Below, one piece after another: positions 48,719 through 59,400 of a stretch of 64,000 nucleotides of DNA. Every line of letters begins with the position of its first letter. The stretch's first letter is position 1. A program made the translations under genes and the position numbers. The notes under the pieces are model-generated. The model was not told where the DNA came from, did no database searches, and saw only the letters and a program-made list of their open reading frames with translations. Source of the stretch: Loxodes magnus (Eukaryota > Ciliophora > Karyorelictea > Loxodida > Loxodidae). The stretch lies in the NCBI GenBank assembly GCA_946699065.1, contig CAMPDV010000144.1, positions 372,001 to 436,000 of the forward strand, given 5' to 3'.

Positions 48719-48729
48719 TTAGAACATGA
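47899..48729 (+). CDS. Intact zinc-knuckle (Gag-like) protein of retroposon g8
   Basis: 276 codons from ATG 47899, open to TGA 48727-48729. A basic N-terminus (RNQIKNAKKKAIRKLLKK) is followed by SSSSPEGKIMIGTVEMNE, then coiled coil, then the knuckle C177-W-Y-C180-N-Q-D-N-H185-I-L-R-Q-C190, in which W178 is TGA, then a basic tail with RGNLHTKRGRGIHPRIKNGG and KLVGSPGNSKDLTF. The stop codon straddles the end of the right-hand copy of the target-site repeat, so the element apparently borrows its stop from the target. No reverse transcriptase is encoded; a nucleocapsid-like RNA chaperone role is inferred from family features. The most complete copy of the family. Confidence 0.82.
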
Positions 48730-49076
48730 AGGTACCATAGTCTTCTAAAGCATCAAAAAAGATAAAATATTAGAACACTGAATATAATATCAAAAAAGGT
48801 TTTCTAGTTAGCAATAATAATTTGCTGTAAGATAAGGTAATTAAAGTGACATCACCTCTATTAGGCTATCACTGATATGTTTATAAATTATCTTATGAGA
48901 TGATAGGATTATTTCATGCAATTCTATTATCATTCTAACCTTATTTGATCATGCTTCTTCTATTTTATAAATGTTTGAAAACATTTTATCTTTCTTGACA
49001 GCAGATATCTTGTTCAAATCACACTTTAGCCAAAACATTTAATTTGTTCTTCTTTTATGAGCATTTATTATATCTA

Positions 49077-49439
49077 TCAGTAATTAGTCTCCACAAAATA
49101 TTTTATCTTGAGATCTTTCCTTCTGGAGAGCAGTAAAATTTAACCATATTATTTCATATCTTTTAGGTTCTTAGATTTTGTTTCTTCTAAAGATATATCA
49201 AATCTTAAGGCATTAGATGAATCTAGCTTGATAATTCTTTAAGCTATTACCTATTTTTGATGTTTTTGACATTTTAAAATCTAATTTTTTTTTCCAAATC
49301 GAAAGATATTTTGATTTTCCATGTACTCTAAGATAGTTTCTAAGTATGTGATGGGCTTTAAGTTATACATATAGTTCGGATTATAAATTTCTTCTATTTA
49401 AAACTCTTTCTTTAAAGGTACTTTATAAATTAGCGACAT
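49077..49439 (-). CDS. Small unidentified gene
   Basis: Minus strand from ATG 49439: MSLIYKVPLKKEFQIEEIYN, then PITYLETILEYMENQNIFRF, SSNALRFDISLEETKSKNLK and LSRRKDLKIKYFVETNY, with TGA at 49079-49077, 120 codons. The frame stays plausible beyond that TGA (to about 48890), so it could be longer if the TGA is Trp. No family recognised. Confidence 0.5.
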
Positions 49440-49837
49440 TAAAGCTTTTTTTATACTTCAGTTTTTAACATTAGTTTACATTTTAAAGTTGAAGTAAGTA
49501 GAGTCAGAAAAGTGAATCCTGAAATTAAGTCTGAGCAATACCATTAACGTTTTCTATTTGCTGCTTCAAAAAGCAAATTTAACATACGAATTTTTCTAGT
49601 CTATAAGCTATGAATTGTTCACAGGTTAATTCTAAGGAAAGTTTGTTTAATAATAATTTGTTATTGAAAAGTGTTATTATAATTTGGTATTATAATGATC
49701 TTTTAAAGTGTCTATTATAATTTATTATAGATTTAGATATTAGATCTCATTATAATTTTCTTTTATGTAGGGCTTTACAATATTACTTTATAATTTTCTT
49801 TTATAAACCTTTAATTGTTTTTTTAATAATTTATCAA
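49440..49837. other. Spacer upstream of B4
   Basis: AT-rich with short TTATAAT-type runs (49650-49790). No A-type remnant or palindromic element was recognised here, unlike upstream of B2 and B3. Confidence 0.45.
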
Positions 49838-51576
49838 ATGTCAGAGAATCAAAGATTTTTGGAAACTTAGATGTTGGATGAAAAGCAAACTCAAGACAAA
49901 TAAGATGATTAACTTCCTGATAAACTTCCTGACAAACTTTGTTTTCCTTTAAAGACAATTCTGGGAATTTCTTCTTTTTTATTATTGTTAGCGGCTTTTT
50001 ATTTAATTTGAAGCCAGAATGATATGAGTACAAATTAAAAAGAATTTTAAAAAGAACTGCTCTAAAAAATTGATTTTCTAGAAATTTAGAGATCAGATTT
50101 GCTAAGAGAAAACTAGTAGTTGAAGTAATAACTTTAAAGTGTTGATTAAAATTTTAGATTCTTTGAAGAAAGAATGACAAAATATACTAGCTCTTTAGAT
50201 TAAAGCTTTAAATAAGAAATTTTATAAAGTTAAAATTATCTAATCAAGTTAGAGTAGTAGCAAAAAACAGAAAACGAAGAATAAGAAAAGCGTTTTTAAT
50301 AATAAATTGAAAGACTTGATTCTGAATATTGTAATCTGAAAGTTGCATTATGAGATTAAATAACTCAACATAAATCATATGACAATTCTTCCGAAGTTTC
50401 TTTAAATGATATGCAACAAAATAATAATCTGAATTAGGTAAATTTTGAGGACGGTTTAATAAATAAAGCCAAATAAAATGAAGAAAAACTCAAAGATGAA
50501 GATATAATGACTCATTAGTAACTTAAATAAGAATTATAAAGTATAAGAAAAGAAATTAGTTATATTAACTTGAATTTACTATAAAATTTTGAACTTAATC
50601 ATTTCAAAATTTAGGAACTTAATAGAAGTATTTAGAGCTTAATATAAGACTATACTGCTACTAACTAAGCATAACAAAGTAACTAAGACAAGCTTGATAG
50701 TTTAATGTTTTAAACGGAAAAAATTTGTTAAAAAACTAAAATCTTTTACTTATCGATTGAGTCTATCTATCTACAATTAAAAAATGTTTACTAAACATAG
50801 TTTGATTAGGATTAAAAGCAAAATGAGCTATAATTATTCCTTAACAACTTTAGTAAGTATTATGACTCTAAGCTTAATTATATAAGCAAAACCACCGAGA
50901 ATGATATTCATAACCGTAATAAAGACAATGAGATTTAATAGGTAAGTATTTTACTTCAGTAAACTGAAGCATAAAACCTCTTAAATGGTTAGTCTAGGTT
51001 TAACTAGAATGAAATATTAATCAGTAAGTTCAGTTACTTTTTGTTGTAGATAGTTTACTTCAGTAGTAAATAAAGAGATTCAATCCTAACAAGTTTCATA
51101 CGGATATTGTTTTATCTGAAGATAATACAGTTGCTTAATCTATTGCTAGATCTTGTAGTAGTGGCTTATTGACTTTCTAAATTGAGCCTGGAAATGATTA
51201 TTAGATAGAATTCTAACTTATTAAATGAGAAAATATTTGCTTTGGTATCACGGAAGATAACTTAAACTGGAGACGTTTTGATAGCTTTATCGGTTCTTTA
51301 TAAAACTAATATTCTATAAAAGTAAATTAAAGCAAGCGCGCTTAATTATACCGTAATGGAAATTAAAAGGCAGAAATATAATTATAAGATACGAATACAG
51401 TAACAATGTATATTTACACTAGTAAAAATCAAATAAAGTTTGAGTTTAGCTAAAGAGATTAAGTAAACATTGATATGGAAGACTCATTCTAATAGAAACA
51501 TTATTTTGTTGGGCTCTCTTTATGTACTGCGCAAGAGATTGTCAAGCTAAAGAACGTTGTGATTACTGGAGCTTGA
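49838..51576 (+). CDS. B4: membrane-anchored coiled-coil protein with conserved C-terminal domain
   Basis: Intact: 567 codons plus TGA after removing introns at 50942-50959 and 51033-51049. Acidic N-terminus, membrane helix near residues 40-58 (TILGISSFLLLLAAFYLI), coiled coil to about residue 370 (EFQKELLQKIDFLEIQRSDL), then the C-terminal domain: RFNPNKFHTDIVLSED, SGLLTFQIEPGNDYQ, GITEDNLNWRRFDSFIGSL, DMEDSFQQKHYFVGLSLCTA, ending VVITGA-TGA. TGA codons at 50009, 50351 and 51226 are in frame and read as Trp. Most similar to B2 in the C-terminal domain. The initiator context and length fit the family. Confidence 0.82.
50942..50959 (+). other. 18-nt intron 1 of B4
   Basis: GTAAGTATTTTACTTCAG; position conserved with B2 and B3. 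In-frame length, so inferred from homology. Confidence 0.7.
51033..51049 (+). other. 17-nt intron 2 of B4
   Basis: GTTACTTTTTGTTGTAG; required for frame, position conserved. Its 5' end (GTTACT) is the least canonical in the family. Confidence 0.82.
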
Positions 51577-53040
51577 ATGTTTTGAGGAGATACTAAAAAT
51601 AATTTTAGTTTTATTACTTTAAAAACTAATTCCTTCAATACTCTATGTTAGCTCAATTAATATACCTTGCTTATTTTATTTAATCTTTCTTCAATCTTTA
51701 AATGTGATTATATAGAACGCTTACTTGATAGAAAGCAAAGCTATCTGAATGCTTTATTATTAGAGAAATTTAACTTAAAGTAAAGATAGCTGCAGATGTT
51801 AAGGTTTACTTTGTTGAGAGTTTATATTGTTTGACTTATAGCAGTAAAAGATGTGATGAGATGTAAAAGGTTATCTTATCCCTTAAAAGGTAATAAATGT
51901 TCTATAACAGTTAATCATAAAAAGCAAAAGAAAGACAAAGTAAATAGAAGGATTTTACCTTTTTGCATATTATTCAGTAAGAGATGTTATTGTATAGCAG
52001 TAAGCAGCAACATAAGAAAATTACGCATCTAATGTAGTTTCTGATTTAATATATTATAAAAGGTAGAGCTAAGAGAAAAAAGTAACTGGATTGAGTTAAA
52101 TTACAACAGACTAAAATTATAAGAGTAAAGTAAATAAATGTAGGGTATATCTAATAAAAGGTAAATAAGGTAGAGATATAAAATATACTTAATATTAATA
52201 ATATAAGATATCAATTTCTTTTATAAAGCTATACACTTTTAAATCAGTTCGGGAATAAGTATCATTAGCTAAGAAAATGATAAGCGGATTAAATTAAACT
52301 GGAAGGGCTTATCAATTAACTTAGCACATAATGCTACCAACACTTTAGTCTATAAAAAGAAAACTTAGTAATTTAATACCTGGAATTTGGAAATTACATA
52401 GTATTTGTTTAGCTAACTTTCTTAGTAGTAATGATTCGAAAGAGATTTGATATTTTGTAATTTAAGAAATTATAGAAAATAAAAAAGAAGCTTGTGAGAA
52501 TAAAGTGATAAATAGCAATAATAAACTTTTTAATCTAGATATTAAAATAATAAAATGGAAGTTAGAACTCATCTTAATAACTTATAGTAGAAATAGCTTT
52601 TTTTTATTTGAGAGCAGAAACTTAAATTAATCTTATTTTTAGTTAAAGCAATAAATTTTAAAGCTTTAAAAAGTTATTTCTTATGTTTCTCAATCAAAAC
52701 TATATTTCTCTAGAAAATCAGGTTCAGGGCTGATTTTATTAATGGAATATGAAAAAATGTTTGATAGAGCTAATATACACAATGCGCTTATATATCATTA
52801 AGGCGTTAACTGAGATCATATTAGAAATTAAAAGAGTATGCTAGCAGTTATAAATGGAAATGATATCCTGAATACAGTATTTATTCAAAAAAGTAAATGA
52901 TATTTAAGAAAGTACATTTTATGTCTTTTTTACTTGGAAGAAACTATAAATAGATACTTTAAATAATAAGTTAGATTTAAAATACTGCAGCTTAAATATT
53001 TTATTACGAAAGAGTAAATTAAGTGTCATCAGTTTATTTT
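51577..53040. repeat. Block downstream of B4 shared with flanks of B1 and B2
   Basis: 52140-52560 is close to 30170-30560. It includes the shared AAGGTAGAG and a 30-bp AT-rich run after it. The last ~300 bp before the LRR gene stop show nothing definite. Confidence 0.5.
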
Positions 53041-55974
53041 TCACCTCACAAATGATTCTTCTAGATTAAAGTTCCAATACTTTTCAATTTCCAAATATTG
53101 ATTGTTCCATAAAAAAATCTTCATTTTTCTCTTTTTAATTTTCAAGATCTGAACGAAGTCTTAAAATTTATCACTATTTGTGAAAAAGAAATAAAAATAT
53201 AATTTTTTTAATTTAGGTTAGAAAAAAATTTTATTATTGATTACTTACTAACTAAATTCCTATAATTAAGAAGGATCTCTTATAAATACTAAAGTATGTA
53301 GATGTTTACTTTAGCTTAATACTTATAGAAAGTCAAAGCTATTCAGATGTAAATCTCTTGATTAAATCTTTAATTTTCTCAATTTCTTCATTTTAGAAAT
53401 TTCATAGACCCATTAATTATAGTCCTACGCAATTTAATCTTATAAAGCTAGACTTTCCAATGTTGATAATAAAGTGGCTACATTAAACGAAGTACTTGAT
53501 AATCTTAAGGGGTTAATTTAACTTTTGCTTAAATCTAATTTTTTTAGCGTTTAGCAGCTTTGAATAATCTCCTTAATAGTTTATTGAGTTATTTATTTCA
53601 TTTCTATCAGCTTGAGTGATTTATAGTTCTAGCAAAACTACCCTATTCATTTGATAGAAGAATCTGAAAGAGAATTAGCTTTTTATAAATGTAGCGATTG
53701 TAAGTTAGGAGTGCTGTTAAGTAGAAGTAGGAGATTTTAGTCATTAAAGCATTAGCATTAATAAATAGAAACATGCTAAAGCTTTGACTATTAACTTAAT
53801 AAGTCATTAAGTAAATTGCTAGAAAATTAGCCTTCTAAGTTTAATTGTCTTAAGCGATAATTCTTAGTTATGCTTAGAACTTTATCAGTTTATGTTTAGT
53901 TTATAGATTCTATTTTAACCAGATTCGGACATAGATGTGCAATCTATTCTGTAATTTTATGATATCCTATTCATATCTCCTATATATTATTTCCTTTGAG
54001 TGTTAAATAGTTTATTATATAGTTAACATCTAAACTTTAACTATCTATTATCAGTCTTTTTAAGTTAAGGTCAAAGCAAAAATCAGTTAGAAACTATCCA
54101 GTTATTTGTTACTTATTTAAGATTGATTTCTATTAATGAAATTCTAAAGACTCTAATTTACTAAACTTCTAAAGGAAATATAAATCGTTATCATTCATCT
54201 AACTCCAAAGAACCAGACTTTTTACATTTTAAGCCTATAAGAATGATAGAAAGCTAAATTATTTATGGTATTACTTTAACTCTAATTCATGTAAACGATC
54301 TAGAGTTGTAGCATTTTCATTCACTAATTTATTCACTGAAATGTATACATAAATAATGTTATTTATTTAATCGCAAAGCTTCTAAGGAAAATCCATCAGA
54401 TCAATACTCAGCTTTTTAACTTTATTATATCTAAGTTATTTTAGGTATCATTCTAGTTTACTCTTGTTATATAAATCATTTCCATTGTAAGTTTTAATCC
54501 TTATTATGTCAAATTAATAAGGATAGCGATATAAGTATTTATTTACTTATTATAGATTCCTAATAGATTTGTTGCTCAAATATTTTAAAATTTCATTACT
54601 AATATTTTAGCTTCTAAATAATTTGCCTATAATGCTCATTTTATTAGGTAACTAAAAGCTTGCTAACTAATCTTAATTATCTTATTTCTCGATAGGGAAT
54701 TTATTAATGAAATCAAAATATCCTTCTTCTATTATTTTATTTTAGATAAATGAACCTCTATACAAGAATTTATTACTTCAGGTTATTGATCCTTATCCAT
54801 TGAATTTGTTATTATATCATTCTCCTTCGTAAATATCTCCATTTGAGTAATAATATTTTCCCTTTCCATTTCGAAGTCCATTTTAAATTTCACCTTCGTA
54901 AATTTTTCCGTTTTCATATTTAAAATCTCCTATTCCTCTTAATGGTTTATCTTAATATCAAATTCCTTCAAATATCTATCCATATGAGTTTATCAACTTT
55001 CCTTATCCTTCTTTTTATCCTTCTTTTCAATTACCTTCATATTTATCTCCATTCTTTTTTATAAGAATTCATTAACCATCGAATCTGTTGCTAAGCCATT
55101 CTCCTTCATAAATATCTCCATTTGCAGAATGAAAATCTCCTTATACAATTTTCCCTTTAAGTCATATTCCTATATATTTATCTCCGTTTTCATAAATGAG
55201 AGTTCCCTATACCTGATATTAATTATTCTTTCATTATCCATCATAAATATTTCCAATAACATATTTTTCAACTCCTTTTCCTTCTTTTTTATCTTACATT
55301 CACTAATCTTCATATATATTTCCATTTACATACTCAAGAATTCCATGCCCTTCAAAATAATTATCTAAAAACTCTCCTTTGTATTTATCTCCATTAACAT
55401 ATAAGAAAGTTCCTTTTACTCATTTTCAACCATTTATAAACTATCCTTCAAATTAATATCAGTTTTTATATGTAAAAGTTCCTTAGCCATTATATGGGTA
55501 GTCTTATTTTCAAGTGCCTTCATATCTTTTTCCATTTTAATATTTTATAATTTTTTAGCCTTCTTTTTTATTCTCTTTTCACAACCTTTCATAGCAATCT
55601 CCTTTTTCATTATTTAATCGTCCATATCATTTTTAAAATCATTTTATTATTATCCATCGTAAATTTTTACGTTACTTTAAGTAAATAGTCCCTTTCCTTC
55701 ACTTTTCTCTTCTTTTCATTTAATTTCATAAAAATCTTCATTTTATATTAATAAATTACGTAACCATCCGAAGATAATTAAGTAAATAGTAATTATAAAC
55801 ATCTCCTTTGAAATAATATAGGATTCCTTTTCCATTCTTTTATACTTGTATGCAAAATCCCTAATATATTTATCCATTAAAAAGCTTAACTTCAGTATAC
55901 TTGTTTAAAATAGCACATGATCACTTCTCATCTTTTGTAATGAGTAAACTAACTCAGTAAAAAGTTATTTTCAT
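53041..55974 (-). CDS. MORN / F-box-like / leucine-rich-repeat protein
   Basis: About 978 codons from ATG 55974 to TGA 53043-53041. The first ~400 residues are MORN repeats: GDIYEGEWYNNKFNGQGSIT, GDKYEGNWKEGQKEGQGKL, YDGQWKNNQYQVQGTL. In about a dozen of them the consensus Trp is a TGA codon. Near residue 460 an F-box-like helix (ISNEILKYLSNKSIRNLQQV) follows, then leucine-rich repeats to the end: AHLCPNLVKIESIN, LRQLNLEGQFSSNLLNDLL, NLQSLHLQKANSLSDSSIKW, IIQSCQTLKKLDLSKSQINP. The F-box plus cysteine-type LRR pattern suggests substrate recognition in an SCF ubiquitin ligase; MORN repeats often bind membranes. Around 55740-55790 and 55600-55660 the phase slips at A-runs and returns, so homopolymer errors or early decay are possible. 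Confidence 0.82.
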
Positions 55975-56410
55975 GTTTATCGTAATAAAAACGTTTAACT
56001 TATAAAAAATTATAATGCATAATAGATTCTATTTCAATAATAACCCCTTTATAGCGTGTAAGTATGATTCACTCTCTATTCTATATCTTTATGAAAAGCA
56101 ATTATTGAACTAAAAATATTCAATTAAATAATATCAAAGTACGGTAAAAATATATCTAATTTAAAAAGCTATTAAAATTACTTCTCTAAAGTAATTATAC
56201 TTAAAGTTTGCTTAAAAAATAGTAAAAAGTATAAGATAAAACCGAATGAAAATAAAATTAAAACCAATTTTAAAGCCTATTAATATTTTAATGAAATATG
56301 AATTCGCCACTCGAGTATAATTCAAATAATGAGATTTATTTAACAAAGAAATCCAAGTAGTGTAAAAGTTAAATAAAGGAATATTCTCGAAAGCATTCCT
56401 TAAAGTTATG
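55975..56410. other. Promoter-side spacer of the MORN-LRR gene
   Basis: AT-rich, 435 bp between the start codon and the satellite. No RNA gene or other feature seen. Confidence 0.5.
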
Positions 56411-59400
56411 AAACTGATACTCTTTTTCTTACTTTTCTTCTTCACTTTTCTTAGAAATCATTCTTTTTAAACTTCTAGTATTCGATAACTTTCAATTACC
56501 TTAGTGAAACTGATACTCTTTTTCTTACTTTTCTTCTTCACTTTTCTTAGAAATCATTCTTTTTAAACTTCTAGTATTCGATAACTTTCAATTACCTTAG
56601 TGAAACTGATACTCTTTTTCTTACTTTTCTTCTTCACTTTTCTTAGAAATCATTCTTTTTAAACTTCTAGTATTCGATAACTTTCAATTACCTTAGTGAA
56701 ACTGATACTCTTTTTCTTACTTTTCTTCTTCACTTTTCTTAGAAATCATTCTTTTTAAACTTCTAGTATTCGATAACTTTCAATTACCTTAGTGAAACTG
56801 ATACTCTTTTTCTTACTTTTCTTCTTCACTTTTCTTAGAAATCATTCTTTTTAAACTTCTAGTATTCGATAACTTTCAATTACCTTAGTGAAACTGATAC
56901 TCTTTTTCTTACTTTTCTTCTTCACTTTTCTTAGAAATCATTCTTTTTAAACTTCTAGTATTCGATAACTTTCAATTACCTTAGTGAAACTGATACTCTT
57001 TTTCTTACTTTTCTTCTTCACTTTTCTTAGAAATCATTCTTTTTAAACTTCTAGTATTCGATAACTTTCAATTACCTTAGTGAAACTGATACTCTTTTTC
57101 TTACTTTTCTTCTTCACTTTTCTTAGAAATCATTCTTTTTAAACTTCTAGTATTCGATAACTTTCAATTACCTTAGTGAAACTGATACTCTTTTTCTTAC
57201 TTTTCTTCTTCACTTTTCTTAGAAATCATTCTTTTTAAACTTCTAGTATTCGATAACTTTCAATTACCTTAGTGAAACTGATACTCTTTTTCTTACTTTT
57301 CTTCTTCACTTTTCTTAGAAATCATTCTTTTTAAACTTCTAGTATTCGATAACTTTCAATTACCTTAGTGAAACTGATACTCTTTTTCTTACTTTTCTTC
57401 TTCACTTTTCTTAGAAATCATTCTTTTTAAACTTCTAGTATTCGATAACTTTCAATTACCTTAGTGAAACTGATACTCTTTTTCTTACTTTTCTTCTTCA
57501 CTTTTCTTAGAAATCATTCTTTTTAAACTTCTAGTATTCGATAACTTTCAATTACCTTAGTGAAACTGATACTCTTTTTCTTACTTTTCTTCTTCACTTT
57601 TCTTAGAAATCATTCTTTTTAAACTTCTAGTATTCGATAACTTTCAATTACCTTAGTGAAACTGATACTCTTTTTCTTACTTTTCTTCTTCACTTTTCTT
57701 AGAAATCATTCTTTTTAAACTTCTAGTATTCGATAACTTTCAATTACCTTAGTGAAACTGATACTCTTTTTCTTACTTTTCTTCTTCACTTTTCTTAGAA
57801 ATCATTCTTTTTAAACTTCTAGTATTCGATAACTTTCAATTACCTTAGTGAAACTGATACTCTTTTTCTTACTTTTCTTCTTCACTTTTCTTAGAAATCA
57901 TTCTTTTTAAACTTCTAGTATTCGATAACTTTCAATTACCTTAGTGAAACTGATACTCTTTTTCTTACTTTTCTTCTTCACTTTTCTTAGAAATCATTCT
58001 TTTTAAACTTCTAGTATTCGATAACTTTCAATTACCTTAGTGAAACTGATACTCTTTTTCTTACTTTTCTTCTTCACTTTTCTTAGAAATCATTCTTTTT
58101 AAACTTCTAGTATTCGATAACTTTCAATTACCTTAGTGAAACTGATACTCTTTTTCTTACTTTTCTTCTTCACTTTTCTTAGAAATCATTCTTTTTAAAC
58201 TTCTAGTATTCGATAACTTTCAATTACCTTAGTGAAACTGATACTCTTTTTCTTACTTTTCTTCTTCACTTTTCTTAGAAATCATTCTTTTTAAACTTCT
58301 AGTATTCGATAACTTTCAATTACCTTAGTGAAACTGATACTCTTTTTCTTACTTTTCTTCTTCACTTTTCTTAGAAATCATTCTTTTTAAACTTCTAGTA
58401 TTCGATAACTTTCAATTACCTTAGTGAAACTGATACTCTTTTTCTTACTTTTCTTCTTCACTTTTCTTAGAAATCATTCTTTTTAAACTTCTAGTATTCG
58501 ATAACTTTCAATTACCTTAGTGAAACTGATACTCTTTTTCTTACTTTTCTTCTTCACTTTTCTTAGAAATCATTCTTTTTAAACTTCTAGTATTCGATAA
58601 CTTTCAATTACCTTAGTGAAACTGATACTCTTTTTCTTACTTTTCTTCTTCACTTTTCTTAGAAATCATTCTTTTTAAACTTCTAGTATTCGATAACTTT
58701 CAATTACCTTAGTGAAACTGATACTCTTTTTCTTACTTTTCTTCTTCACTTTTCTTAGAAATCATTCTTTTTAAACTTCTAGTATTCGATAACTTTCAAT
58801 TACCTTAGTGAAACTGATACTCTTTTTCTTACTTTTCTTCTTCACTTTTCTTAGAAATCATTCTTTTTAAACTTCTAGTATTCGATAACTTTCAATTACC
58901 TTAGTGAAACTGATACTCTTTTTCTTACTTTTCTTCTTCACTTTTCTTAGAAATCATTCTTTTTAAACTTCTAGTATTCGATAACTTTCAATTACCTTAG
59001 TGAAACTGATACTCTTTTTCTTACTTTTCTTCTTCACTTTTCTTAGAAATCATTCTTTTTAAACTTCTAGTATTCGATAACTTTCAATTACCTTAGTGAA
59101 ACTGATACTCTTTTTCTTACTTTTCTTCTTCACTTTTCTTAGAAATCATTCTTTTTAAACTTCTAGTATTCGATAACTTTCAATTACCTTAGTGAAACTG
59201 ATACTCTTTTTCTTACTTTTCTTCTTCACTTTTCTTAGAAATCATTCTTTTTAAACTTCTAGTATTCGATAACTTTCAATTACCTTAGTGAAACTGATAC
59301 TCTTTTTCTTACTTTTCTTCTTCACTTTTCTTAGAAATCATTCTTTTTAAACTTCTAGTATTCGATAACTTTCAATTACCTTAGTGAAACTGATACTCTT

